64,000 nt of DNA, from NCBI RefSeq assembly GCF_003575965.1, contig NZ_QWJJ01000001.1, positions 1 to 64,000 of the forward strand, given 5' to 3'. Below the pieces are notes generated by a model. It saw only the letters and a program-made list of their open reading frames with translations. It had not been told where the DNA came from and did not search any database. Position numbers and translations under genes: made by a program. Below, one piece after another: positions 1-8,734 of this stretch. The stretch's first letter is position 1; the number at the start of each line of letters is the position of its first letter. The DNA is from Pseudooceanicola sediminis. Lineage in GTDB: Bacteria > Pseudomonadota > Alphaproteobacteria > Rhodobacterales > Rhodobacteraceae.

Positions 1-103
1 CGGATCGGCGCGGGAGGGGGCGGCGCGGTGCGGGGCGCGGGCTGAGCGGGGCCGCTTGGGCGGGCGCGGCGCGGGGGCGTCGGTATTGCGCGGGGATCGA
101 CCT

Positions 104-172
104 GTAAGTCGTTGATATCGCGAGATTCGAACGTCGGTATTTGAACGGTATCTGAGCTGTATCCGAACGGTG
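104..172 (+). repeat. Intergenic 11-bp-periodic repeat element, copy 1
   Basis: This sits between the left window edge and the adenine deaminase gene. From 135 the sequence reads as consecutive 11-mers CGGTATTTGAA, CGGTATCTGAG, CTGTATCCGAA, then CGGTG. It is preceded by a 31-base lead containing GATATC, TCGCGA and TTCGAAC. It aligns without gaps to 38079-38147 (about 60 of 69 positions identical), and its array part also matches 56665-56697. The patch is AT-richer than its surroundings. Bases 1-103 are very GC-rich and show only one further CGGTATT at 80-86 and no gene. Confidence 0.85.
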
Positions 173-183
173 AAAAATCTGCA

Positions 184-2076
184 TCACCAGACCACCGGAT
201 GCGTGGCCCCTGTGGCGACGTTCACCAGCCCTTCGGGGGCATGATCGGAGGGCGCGACAAGGCACCATTTCCAGGGCGAGCAGGTCAGCGTGGCCCATGC
301 GAGGCGTTCGGGAAAACCGGGTTGCCAGCGCGGGTTGAAGGAGGGTTCGTACAGCCAGTCGATCCCTTCGGCCGCCGTGAGCAGGGCCTGCATGTCGCGA
401 TCCAGCGCCTCGGCGGGACGCGCGCTCATCAAGCCGGCGATTTCCCAGCGGATCGTGGCCAGCACCCGACCGCCCGAGACCAGCGCCCAGCCGCCATCCA
501 TGTCCGCGACCGTGTTGGCGGCCAGCGCCATGGCATCGTCGGACGAGCCGCAGGCCCAGAGGTTGTGCTTGTCATGGGCCATCGAGCAGGCAATCGCGGT
601 GTCGGGGGTGCGCGGGCCACAGCCGAGCCAGAACATCTTCGACACCGCGCCTTGCCCCGAGAACCGGTCGATCACGGCAAACTTTGTGACGTTGCGGTCG
701 GCATCGCGTTGCACCGCCCCGTCCTGCACCGGCAGGTCCATCGTCAGGAAGTCATCGGCCCAGTGGAAGGGGCGCAGAAGCGCCGCCGTGACCGTCTGGC
801 GACCCGAGGGCGCGGCGATGCGGAAATCGCCGGGCACCAGCGCGCGCCCGACGTTGATGGTTTTCGTCGCCCAGTCGGGCCAGTCGATGCAGGGCACGTC
901 GATCAGGTAGTCGGTGCCGGTGGCGACGTGGCGGCCATCGGCCCAGACCTGATGAATGGAAAAGCTGTCGAGATCGTCGAGCAGCACGATGTCGGCGTAG
1001 CGACCGGGCGCGATCAGGCCGACCCATTGTTCCAGCCGCATGTGCCGCGCCGGGTTGATCGTGGCGCATTGCACGGCGATTTCGGGGGCAAGACCGGCGG
1101 CAATGGCGGTGCGCACGTTGTGATCGGTCGCGCCGGTTTTCAGCGTGTCGCTGGCAGAGCGGTCATCGGTGGCGAAGGCGACGCGGGACCAGTCGCGCAG
1201 GCCAAGATCCAGCAGGCCGCGCACCATTTCGGAAAGCGAGTGGATGCGCAGCTCGATGAACAGCCCGGCGGCGAGCTTGTCCATCGCCTCTTCTGCCGTC
1301 CACATCTCATGATCGGAGGAGATTCCGGCGGCGGAAAAGGCGTTGATCGTGGGCAGGTCGGTCAGGCCAGCGGCGTGCCCCTCGACCACGGCGCGGCGTT
1401 CCAGCGTGGCGCGGATCATGCCCCAGAGGCGTGTGTGCGAGGGGTTTTCGGGGTCAGAGACGCCGGGCCAGTCCATCACCTCGTCCAGGCCGGCGACCAT
1501 GCGCGAGGCGTCGAGGAAATCGCGCTGTGCGTCATAACCGAGCCAGCCGCCGCCATGTTCATAGGCGGTGGGGGGGACGGCGGAACCGGGCAGCGGAAAG
1601 ATTTTCAGCGGCGAGCCACGGCGGCGGGCCTCAAGCCAGAAATCGAGGGTGCGGTCGGCGTTGACGTTGGAAAATTCGTGGCTGGCCTCGCAGGTCCAGG
1701 TGTTGCCCCGGGGGATGACGAGGGCGGCCTCATGCTCGGGTGTCAGGTGCGAGGATTCGATGTGCTTGTGCACCTCGCCCAGGCCGGGAACGGCCGAAAG
1801 GTCCGGCAGGTCGACGCGGGTTGTGGCGGTGCCGGGCCAGCTGCCTGCGGGGCCGGTGTAGGCGACGCGCTTGCCTGCAATGACGATTTCGCGGTTGTCG
1901 CGCCAGAGGCCGGTGCCGGTGTCGAGCAACCGCCCGACGCGCAGAACGGTGTCGGCGGGGGCGCGGCCAAGGGCAACCTGCACGAGGTGCTGGCGGATCG
2001 CGACTTCGGTTTCCGGGTTCAGGTCGACGTCGGCGTCAAGGTCGGCATCAACATCGGGAAAGGTCTGGTCTGTCAT
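184..2076 (-). CDS. Adenine deaminase-like amidohydrolase
   Basis: The 630-residue protein belongs to the adenine deaminase branch of the amidohydrolase superfamily, which converts adenine to hypoxanthine and ammonia in purine salvage. The metal-binding motif is seen as EVHKHIESS (His103 and His105); the family usual is DGHVHIESS. Further family blocks are GHAAGL, AAGISSDHE and ATDDRSASDTL. The C-terminal half carries the family's second domain (AVIDRFSG, AHDKHN). The ATG at 2076 is preferred because the upstream frame has no family similarity and is arginine/proline-rich. The N-terminus is acidic (DADLDADVD). The deviations around the first metal motif mean the substrate may not be adenine itself. 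It lies 104 bases downstream of the SURF1 gene on the same strand. Confidence 0.85.
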   Translation of the reverse strand: MTDQTFPDVDADLDADVDLNPETEVAIRQHLVQVALGRAPADTVLRVGRLLDTGTGLWRDNREIVIAGKRVAYTGPAGSWPGTATTRVDLPDLSAVPGLGEVHKHIESSHLTPEHEAALVIPRGNTWTCEASHEFSNVNADRTLDFWLEARRRGSPLKIFPLPGSAVPPTAYEHGGGWLGYDAQRDFLDASRMVAGLDEVMDWPGVSDPENPSHTRLWGMIRATLERRAVVEGHAAGLTDLPTINAFSAAGISSDHEMWTAEEAMDKLAAGLFIELRIHSLSEMVRGLLDLGLRDWSRVAFATDDRSASDTLKTGATDHNVRTAIAAGLAPEIAVQCATINPARHMRLEQWVGLIAPGRYADIVLLDDLDSFSIHQVWADGRHVATGTDYLIDVPCIDWPDWATKTINVGRALVPGDFRIAAPSGRQTVTAALLRPFHWADDFLTMDLPVQDGAVQRDADRNVTKFAVIDRFSGQGAVSKMFWLGCGPRTPDTAIACSMAHDKHNLWACGSSDDAMALAANTVADMDGGWALVSGGRVLATIRWEIAGLMSARPAEALDRDMQALLTAAEGIDWLYEPSFNPRWQPGFPERLAWATLTCSPWKWCLVAPSDHAPEGLVNVATGATHPVVW

Positions 2077-2180
2077 CGGTATCCTGTGGGCGCACGCGGG
2101 CCTCAAAACGCCCCGGTTTGATGACCCGGGGGTAGAACATGTCGCCGGGCCGGGCAAGAGAGGCCGCGAACGGGTTTGTG

Positions 2181-2924
2181 TCAGCTTTCGCCGGAACCGC
2201 CACGGCTGCGGCCCAGTTCGTGCCGCAGAAACAGCGCGTAGCCCGCCAGCACCATCAGGGCCAGTGCGAACCACGTGATCGCATAGCTGAGGTGGGCATT
2301 GCGGAAACTGACGACGGTCTGCCCGCCACGCGGCCACGTGTCGCTGTCGGTCTTTTCCTGGTCGACGAAATAGGGCGCGACGTGGCCCAGCCCCTTGGCG
2401 GCGGCGATCGCGGCGATGTCGCGGCGATACCAGGCGTCGTCTTCTGGGCGGTTGTCCTGGCTGAACAGCCAGCCCTGATCTTCGGGCAGGCGCAGCAGGC
2501 CGGTGACGGTCTGCGGGCCTGTCGGGGCGGCGGTGCGGGTGGCGGGGTCGCGCTGTGCCTCGGGCACGACGCCACGGTTGACCATGACGATGCTGTCGTC
2601 ATCGCGCCGCAGCGGGGTCATCACCCAATAGGCCGGGCCGAAATCGGAGGGGGTGTAGACCTGAACCTCGTCGTCATTGAGGAAGGTGCCGTGCAGGGTG
2701 ACATGGCGGTATTCATCGCGCGGCCGGGTGATGGCGGGCCAGTCGGCGGGCCCGGGGGCGGGCTGAGCGGGGGCATGCACGCGGGCATCGACACGTTCGA
2801 TCAGGTCGATCTTCCAGTGCAGGCGGCGCAGCTGCCAGGTGCCGAGGCTGGCAAAGCCCGTGATGGCGAGCGTGGCAACCAGGGTGACGATGATCAGGAG
2901 GGGCCAGCGGAGGGGGCGGGACAT
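2181..2924 (-). CDS. SURF1 family cytochrome oxidase assembly protein
   Basis: SURF1 proteins help insert heme into the catalytic subunit of heme-copper oxidases. This 247-residue protein has the family layout: an N-terminal membrane helix (LLIIVTLVATLAITGF), then the GTWQLRRLHWK motif, a periplasmic domain with VNRGVVP, and a C-terminal helix after HLSYAITWFALA. The ATG at 2924 puts the helix just after MSRPLRW. It follows cyoD by 81 bases, and a hairpin with a T-rich tail lies in that gap. The position suggests a quinol-oxidase-dedicated SURF1, as described for the Paracoccus denitrificans qox operon. Confidence 0.93.
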   Translation of the reverse strand: MSRPLRWPLLIIVTLVATLAITGFASLGTWQLRRLHWKIDLIERVDARVHAPAQPAPGPADWPAITRPRDEYRHVTLHGTFLNDDEVQVYTPSDFGPAYWVMTPLRRDDDSIVMVNRGVVPEAQRDPATRTAAPTGPQTVTGLLRLPEDQGWLFSQDNRPEDDAWYRRDIAAIAAAKGLGHVAPYFVDQEKTDSDTWPRGGQTVVSFRNAHLSYAITWFALALMVLAGYALFLRHELGRSRGGSGES

Positions 2925-2958
2925 GGCGCGAAACTCGGTACGGTCTGGGAAACGGAAA

Positions 2959-2983
2959 ACGGGGCCGGGCGTGCCGGCCCCGT
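2959..2983 (-). terminator. Hairpin between cyoD and the SURF1 gene
   Basis: ACGGGGCCGG and CCGGCCCCGT form a perfect 10-bp stem with a 5-base loop. Read on the minus strand it is followed by TTTCCGTTTCC, so it can act as an intrinsic terminator or attenuator after cyoD. It would reduce but need not abolish read-through into the SURF1 gene. Confidence 0.65.
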
Positions 2984-3005
2984 CGAAGGGCAATAAGGGG
3001 GCGGA

Positions 3006-3371
3006 TCAGCCCTGTTGCGACTGAAGCGACATCATCTTGTCCATGTCGGGCATAGGCATCATGTTTTCGTTCATGTTGTGCATGACCCAGAGCGAGCCTG
3101 CCAGCACGATGACGAGGATGATCACCGCAAAGAGGGTGGCGGCGATGGTCCAGCCCCCCTCGGACGAGCGGTTGACGTGCAGGAAGTAGACCAGGTGCAC
3201 GATGATCTGCAGGGCGCCGAAGCCCATGATGATGCCGATCTTGAGCATGCGCGAGATGTCCGGCTCTCCCAGAATGATCCCGAAGGGGATCACCGTCAGG
3301 ATCGCGGCCAGCACGAAACCGGTCATGAGCTGGTTCATGTTGCCATGGCTATGGGTTGAATGATCGCTCAT
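3006..3371 (-). CDS. cyoD: Cytochrome o ubiquinol oxidase subunit IV
   Basis: This is the small fourth subunit of the bo3-type quinol oxidase, 121 residues with three predicted membrane helices (GFVLAAILTVIPFGIIL, LKIGIIMGFGALQIIVHLVYFLH and AATLFAVIILVIVLAGSLWVM). The motif QIIVHLVYFLHV is typical of CyoD. The N-terminus is His-rich and the C-terminus is Met-rich (MNENMMPMPDMDKMMS), an unusual extension. Its start overlaps the cyoC stop by one base, so the two are translationally coupled. Confidence 0.95.
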   Translation of the reverse strand: MSDHSTHSHGNMNQLMTGFVLAAILTVIPFGIILGEPDISRMLKIGIIMGFGALQIIVHLVYFLHVNRSSEGGWTIAATLFAVIILVIVLAGSLWVMHNMNENMMPMPDMDKMMSLQSQQG

Positions 3372-4000
3372 CAGATCAGCCTCACGAGATAGACAAAGGA
3401 AAAGACGCCGATCCAGATCAGGTCGAGGAAGTGCCAGAACATGCTGAGCGTCGACAGGCGGCGCATGTTGGCCGTCGTCAGCCCGTGCATGCGCAACTGC
3501 ACGCAGAGCGTCACCAGCCAGATCAGGCCACCGGTGACGTGCAGGCCGTGGGTGCCGACCAGCACGAAGAACGCCGACAGGAAGGCCGAACGATCAGGGC
3601 CTGCGCCGATGTGGATCAGGTGGTTGAACTCGTAGATCTCCATCCCGATGAAGCCGAGGCCGAGCAGACCGGTCACGACCAGCCATTTCAGCGCAGTGTC
3701 GAGGCGGTGTGCCTCGGCTTGCAGCATGGCGACGCCGAAGGTGATGGAGGAGAACAGCAGCAACGCCGTCTCGATCAGCACGAAATCGGCCTCGAACAGA
3801 TCCTTGGGGGCCGGGCCACCGGCGTAGTTGTAGCCCAGCACCGCATAGGTCGCGAAGAGCACCCCGAAGATGATGCAATCGCTCATCAGGTAGATCCAGA
3901 AGCCGATGGGCGTCGGGCTTTCGTGGTGGTGATCGGGATGGCTGTCCGGGCCATCGGGCCCGTTCACGGGCCCGGTGACGGGGGTGTCCAACATGGTCAT
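3371..4000 (-). CDS. cyoC: Cytochrome o ubiquinol oxidase subunit III
   Basis: The 209-residue subunit III belongs to the heme-copper oxidase subunit III family with five membrane helices. Recognisable blocks are [21 protein letters not shown] near the N-terminus, the helix with [14 protein letters not shown], and [18 protein letters not shown] at the C-terminus. The start overlaps the cyoB stop in an ATGA arrangement. A second in-frame ATG two codons later is an alternative start. Confidence 0.96.
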   Translation of the reverse strand: MTMLDTPVTGPVNGPDGPDSHPDHHHESPTPIGFWIYLMSDCIIFGVLFATYAVLGYNYAGGPAPKDLFEADFVLIETALLLFSSITFGVAMLQAEAHRLDTALKWLVVTGLLGLGFIGMEIYEFNHLIHIGAGPDRSAFLSAFFVLVGTHGLHVTGGLIWLVTLCVQLRMHGLTTANMRRLSTLSMFWHFLDLIWIGVFSFVYLVRLI

Positions 4001-5994
4001 GCCGTGGCTCCCTTGCTTTCGGTGTGCGCGACCTCATCGACGGGGATGTAGTAGTCGCGGTTGTAGTTGAAGGTATGGGCGATGCCGATGGCGATGCAGG
4101 CGAACAATGCCAGGATCGCCAGCCACCAGATGTACCAGACCATGGCAAAGCCGAAGGCCAGCGCGAACAGCGAGATCACCGCACCCGTTCCCGTGCCCTT
4201 GGGCATGTGGATCGGGGTGTAATGCGTCGACCATTTGAAGCCGGTCTGCTTCATCCGCCAGAATTCGTCGCGGCCGTGCACCTCGATCACCTGCGGAAAG
4301 TTGTAGGGCGCAGGTGGCGATTGCGTGGCCCATTCCAGCGTGCGGGCATTCCACGGGTCGGGGCCACAGGCCAGCGCCTTGCGGTTCCTGATCGACACGG
4401 CAAAGCCGATGAAGGTCGACAGGATGCCGAAGGCGATCAGCACCGCGCCACAGGCCGCAATGATGAAATAGATCTGCCAGCCGGTGTCCATGTACTGCTG
4501 CATCCGGCGCGTCGCGCCCATCAGCCCGAGCGCGTAGAGCGGCAGGAAGGCAAAGTAGAAGCCGATGCACCAGAACCAGAAGGTGCGCTTGCTCCACTTG
4601 TCATCGAGGCGGAAGCCGAACGCCTTGGGCCACCAGTAGGTGACGGCCGCGTAGACGCCGAACACCACGCCGCCGATGATCACGTTGTGAAAGTGCGCGA
4701 TCAGGAACAGGGTATTGTGCAGCTGGAAATCGACCGGGGGAACGGCCAGCAGAACGCCGGTCATGCCGCCGATGGTGAAGGTGACGATGAAGCCCAGTGT
4801 CCAGAGCATCGGCACTTCGAGGCGCACGCTGCCCTTGTACATCGTGAACAGCCAGTTGAAGACCTTGACCCCCGTCGGCACCGCGATGATCATCGTGGTG
4901 ATACCGAAGAAGGTGTTCACGCTGGCACCGGACCCCATGGTGAAGAAGTGGTGCAGCCAGACGACGAAGGACAGCACCATGATGCAGGCCGTGGCCCAGA
5001 CCATGGTCTTGTACCCGAACAGCGGCTTGCCCGAGAACGTCGCCACGACTTCGGAAAACACACCGAAGATCGGCAGGATCAGGATGTAGACCTCGGGGTG
5101 GCCCCAGATCCAGATCAGGTTGACGTACATCATCGCGTTGCCACCAAGGTCATTGGTGAAGAAGTGCGTGCCGAGGTAGCGATCCAGCGTCAGCAGGGTC
5201 AGCGTGGCGGTCAGCACCGGAAAGGCGGCGACGATCAGCACGTTGGTACACAGCGCGGTCCAGGTAAAGACGGGCATGTCGAACAGCTTCATCCCCGGCG
5301 CGCGCATCTTGAAGATGGTGGCGATCAGGTTGATGCCCGACAGCGTGGTGCCGACCCCGGCGATTTGCAGCGACCACAGGTAGTAGTCCATCCCCGGCCC
5401 GGTCGAGAAAGAGGCCCCCGACAGGGGCGGAAAGGCCAGCCAGCCGACCCGCGCGAATTCACCCACGAACAGCGACACGTTGACCAGCAAGGCGCCGGCA
5501 ACCGTCATCCAGAACGAGAAGTTGTTCAGGAACGGAAAGGCCACGTCGCGGGCCCCGATCTGTGTCGGCATGACGAAGTTCATGATGCCGGTGACGAAGG
5601 CCATCGCGACGAAGAAGATCATGATCACGCCGTGCGCGGTAAAGACCTGGTCGAAGTGGTGCGGCGGCAGATAGCCCTCGGCGCCACCGGCGGCCAGCGC
5701 CTGCTGCGCCCGCATCATCAGCGCGTCGGCAAAGCCACGCACCATCATGATAAAGCCCAGCACCATGTACATGATGCCGATCTTCTTGTGATCGACGGTG
5801 GTGACCCAGTTCTTCCAGAACGGCACCCAGAGGCGATAGCGGGTCATTACCGCCAGCACCGCCAGCCCGCCCAGCACGATAGCCAGGAAGGTGCCGACAA
5901 GGATCGGTTCGTGATAGGGAATCCAGTCGAGGGACAGCCGACCGAAGATCGGAGAGACCGTTTCCTGCGTTGTTTCAACGACTTCTGTTGACAT
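3997..5994 (-). CDS. cyoB: Cytochrome o ubiquinol oxidase subunit I
   Basis: This is the catalytic subunit of the bo3 quinol oxidase, reducing oxygen to water with quinol electrons and pumping protons. At 665 residues it matches the usual CyoB length. Visible ligands and motifs are the low-spin heme His in [11 protein letters not shown], the Cu-B/Tyr motif [11 protein letters not shown], the Cu-B pair in [10 protein letters not shown], and the heme ligands in HFHNVIIGG. The ATG at 5994 lies one base after the cyoA stop and is preferred over an upstream extension that would overlap cyoA. It ends inside the cyoC start codon. Confidence 0.97.
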   Translation of the reverse strand: MSTEVVETTQETVSPIFGRLSLDWIPYHEPILVGTFLAIVLGGLAVLAVMTRYRLWVPFWKNWVTTVDHKKIGIMYMVLGFIMMVRGFADALMMRAQQALAAGGAEGYLPPHHFDQVFTAHGVIMIFFVAMAFVTGIMNFVMPTQIGARDVAFPFLNNFSFWMTVAGALLVNVSLFVGEFARVGWLAFPPLSGASFSTGPGMDYYLWSLQIAGVGTTLSGINLIATIFKMRAPGMKLFDMPVFTWTALCTNVLIVAAFPVLTATLTLLTLDRYLGTHFFTNDLGGNAMMYVNLIWIWGHPEVYILILPIFGVFSEVVATFSGKPLFGYKTMVWATACIMVLSFVVWLHHFFTMGSGASVNTFFGITTMIIAVPTGVKVFNWLFTMYKGSVRLEVPMLWTLGFIVTFTIGGMTGVLLAVPPVDFQLHNTLFLIAHFHNVIIGGVVFGVYAAVTYWWPKAFGFRLDDKWSKRTFWFWCIGFYFAFLPLYALGLMGATRRMQQYMDTGWQIYFIIAACGAVLIAFGILSTFIGFAVSIRNRKALACGPDPWNARTLEWATQSPPAPYNFPQVIEVHGRDEFWRMKQTGFKWSTHYTPIHMPKGTGTGAVISLFALAFGFAMVWYIWWLAILALFACIAIGIAHTFNYNRDYYIPVDEVAHTESKGATA

Positions 5995-5995
5995 A

Positions 5996-7072
5996 TCAGT
6001 TGTGCTCCATTGCCGGGGCCGAACGGGTGTGTTCTTGGACATCGGGGGCGTCGTTGGCACCGGTATCGTCGTTGCCATCGATCAGGCCCGCGCCGGGGGC
6101 CTGCATCAGGTTGCCGAAACCGTCGATCATGCGCTGGCCATCGTATTCGTAGGCGGCCTTGTCACCGATACCGGCCAGGCCTCCGCCGCCGTGCATGTCG
6201 GTCATCATCATCTGGTCCATGCAGACCTTGCCCTCCTCGACGCAGAGGCCGACGATACGCTCGAACAGTTCGGGGTCGGGGTCGGTGTAGAGGGTGACGG
6301 GATTTCCGATGGAGGGTTTTTCCAGCGCGAGATAGGCGTCGCGGGTCAGGGCGGTGCCCTCGGCCCTGGCGGAAGAGACCCAGGCATCGAAATCAGCATC
6401 GCTCATCGCGTCGGTATCGAAGGTCATCTGCGAGAAGCCGGGCCCGGAATAATGCGCGGAGCGGCCCGCGAAGGTGCCGACCTCATCCGCGATCATGTGG
6501 ATCCTGGTTTCCATGCCGGCCATCGAATAGACCATGCCGGACAGCGCCGGGATCGACAGCGTGTTCATCACCGTGCTGGAGGTAAGGCGGAAGTTCACCG
6601 GGCGATTGACCGGGATCGCCAGTTCGTTGACCGAGGCGACACCGTATTGCGGATAGATGAACAGCCATTTCCAGTCGAGCGAGACGGCCTCGACCTCGAT
6701 CGGCTCGCCCGCGTGGGCAAGGTCGAGGGGGCGGTAGGGGTCAAGCCGGTGGGTGTAGATCCAGGTGAAGACACCGAGCGCGATGACGATGGCGACAGGG
6801 GCGCTCCAGATCAGGACTTCGAGTTTGTTGGAATGGGCGAAGTCAGGTTCGTAGTCGGATTTGTCGGGGCGGTCCGCGCGGTATTTCCACGGAAAGTAGA
6901 CGCCCATGAAGATCACCGGAATGATCACGATGAGCATGAGAAGAGTCGAGATGATCAGAAGGTTACGCTCCTGTCCGGCGACCCAGCCGGAGGGGTGGAG
7001 CACATCGTACTGACATCCCGACAAGGACACTGCCAAAAGCAGCATCAGAGGGATCTTGAAGGGTTTCAACAC
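5996..7072 (-). CDS. cyoA: Cytochrome o ubiquinol oxidase subunit II
   Basis: Subunit II binds quinol and lacks a CuA site. The N-terminus reads as a lipoprotein signal ([14 protein letters not shown]) with the lipidated Cys at residue 20. Two membrane helices follow ([21 protein letters not shown] and [20 protein letters not shown]) and then a periplasmic cupredoxin domain with [23 protein letters not shown]. No ATG precedes the signal peptide. The start is therefore GTG at 7072, or TTG at 7069, both behind AGAGG. It is the first gene of the cyoABCD operon. The C-terminus is longer and more acidic than in E. coli. Confidence 0.95.
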   Translation of the reverse strand: MLKPFKIPLMLLLAVSLSGCQYDVLHPSGWVAGQERNLLIISTLLMLIVIIPVIFMGVYFPWKYRADRPDKSDYEPDFAHSNKLEVLIWSAPVAIVIALGVFTWIYTHRLDPYRPLDLAHAGEPIEVEAVSLDWKWLFIYPQYGVASVNELAIPVNRPVNFRLTSSTVMNTLSIPALSGMVYSMAGMETRIHMIADEVGTFAGRSAHYSGPGFSQMTFDTDAMSDADFDAWVSSARAEGTALTRDAYLALEKPSIGNPVTLYTDPDPELFERIVGLCVEEGKVCMDQMMMTDMHGGGGLAGIGDKAAYEYDGQRMIDGFGNLMQAPGAGLIDGNDDTGANDAPDVQEHTRSAPAMEHN

Positions 7073-7741
7073 TGCTTGCCTCTTGCGCGGTTGACGGGCG
7101 GGCCGGTCGCGGGACCGGCAACCCGTAGGAAGGAGAGCCGGTGCGCAAAACGGAGGGGGCGCGACCGGACTTGTGCCGCGGCGAATATGCCGCCGCCGAC
7201 AGGAGCGCGAGGCGTCACACGGCCGCACCTTGCGCAACTTGCCGTTTAATCACAAATGCTTGAGGTGAAATGCGTGCAACCGGGGGTGGACCGCGCGGCG
7301 GGGTTCGCATGGCCGGGCAATGGGCCTGAAGTCGCATCTGCGACGCATATATCCCAACAAAACCGGGCGCTTTGGCGGGGCTGCGTCGCGACGCGGGCCT
7401 GAGCGATTTCCCGCTGTGCGGGTTCGCGGGCGACGGGTCATTTCGCAGGTGCAGCATCGTCGTGCACGCGGGGATTGCGCACGCTTGAGCACGGCGCAGA
7501 GCGGCAATGATCTGAGCGCAGGGCAGAGCGTGAAATTTGTGACCCGGACCCCGCGGCGTGGGGTCCAAAGGGGGGGTGGCCAGGGGCGAAGAGTCGGCGC
7601 GGGCGCGGATCGCGCAGGGGGGTGCGGCACAAATCCACGTGTGGCCCGCAAGTTTGCTGTTGCGAAGGCCGCCCGGCCGCGGGCAAGCATTTCGAGCGCC
7701 TGCCGGGACTTGCGCGTTTTGCCTATTCGGGACCTGTCATC
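7073..7741. other. Long divergent intergenic region between cyoA and uppP
   Basis: This 669-base region should hold the promoters of the minus-strand cyo operon and the plus-strand uppP gene. I see no convincing gene, tRNA, FNR half-site pair (TTGAT-N4-ATCAA) or terminator. A 19-codon frame at 7270-7329 has a GAGGTGAA sequence before its ATG, but nothing else supports it as a leader peptide. Confidence 0.5.
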
Positions 7742-8536
7742 ATGGATTTCATCAATGCCGCGCTCCTCGGGATCATCGAGGGGATCACGGAGTTTCTGCC
7801 CATATCATCGACCGGGCATCTGATCATCGCGGAAACCTGGTTGGGCGCGCGCTCCGAAACCTTCAACGTGGTGATCCAGGCGGGGGCGATTCTGGCGGTG
7901 ACGCTGATCTACTGGCGGCGGATCGTCAGCCTGCTGACCGGCTGGAACGACCCTGAGGCGCGCGATTACCTGGGCAAGATCCTGATTGCCTTTGCCATCA
8001 CCGGGGTGCTGGGCCTGATCGTCAAGAAGCTGGGATTCGAACTGCCGACGGAAATCAGGCCGGTCGCCTGGGCGCTGGTGATCGGTGGCATCTGGATGCT
8101 GCTCGCCGAGGCGCTGGCGGCGCGGTTGCCCGATCGCACGCGAGTCACGCTGAGCGTGGCGATCGCGGTGGGGCTGGCGCAGATCGTGGCCGGGGTGTTT
8201 CCGGGCACCTCGCGATCGGCCACCACGATTTTTGTCGCGATGCTGCTGGGGTTGTCGAACCGGGCGGCGGCGACCGAGTTTGCCTTTCTCGTCGGGATAC
8301 CCACGATGTACGCGGCCAGCGGATACGAGCTGTTGTCGCAGCTGAAGGACGGCGGCATCGAGGAAGACTGGAGCGCGCTTGGCGTGGCGTTCGTGTTTTC
8401 CACGCTTACGGCGTTCATTGCCGTGAAATGGCTGCTGGGTTTCATCCGCAGCCACCGTTTCACGTCGTTCGCGATCTATCGCATCGCCTTTGGCGGGGCG
8501 CTGCTGGCGGCGGTGTCGGCCGGTCTGCTGACCTGA
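7742..8536 (+). CDS. uppP: Undecaprenyl-diphosphatase
   Basis: UppP (BacA) dephosphorylates undecaprenyl diphosphate at the membrane, recycling the lipid carrier for peptidoglycan and polysaccharide synthesis. The 264-residue protein has both family motifs: EGITEFLPISSTGHLI near residue 14 and FPGTSRSATTIF in the centre. It also has multiple membrane helices. The ATG at 7742 is preferred because the upstream in-frame extension is Cys/Pro-rich and not membrane-like. It stands alone upstream of the glycan-like cluster. Confidence 0.96.
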   Translation: MDFINAALLGIIEGITEFLPISSTGHLIIAETWLGARSETFNVVIQAGAILAVTLIYWRRIVSLLTGWNDPEARDYLGKILIAFAITGVLGLIVKKLGFELPTEIRPVAWALVIGGIWMLLAEALAARLPDRTRVTLSVAIAVGLAQIVAGVFPGTSRSATTIFVAMLLGLSNRAAATEFAFLVGIPTMYAASGYELLSQLKDGGIEEDWSALGVAFVFSTLTAFIAVKWLLGFIRSHRFTSFAIYRIAFGGALLAAVSAGLLT

Positions 8537-8734
8537 CGCCGCGGGCGGCGCCCGCGCAGGGCGGCGGCCTGGCATTGGGGGTGGCGCATTTATCAGGACG
8601 GCGCAGCATGCGGCAGCGCGACGGGAAGACGCGGGGTTTGGCCGGGAGGGTGCGAAAATTCTGGTGATCATTAACCCGTGGTGGCACGGTTTAGGTTAGA
8701 CCGGACCTGCCGTAGCCCCAGGAAGAAGACGCTG

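Noticed and set aside
4024-5991. Long open frame on the plus strand opposite cyoB
   Set aside because: It is rich in His, Arg, Asp and Gln with no domain, exactly antisense to a well-supported oxidase gene; long antisense frames are expected at this GC content.
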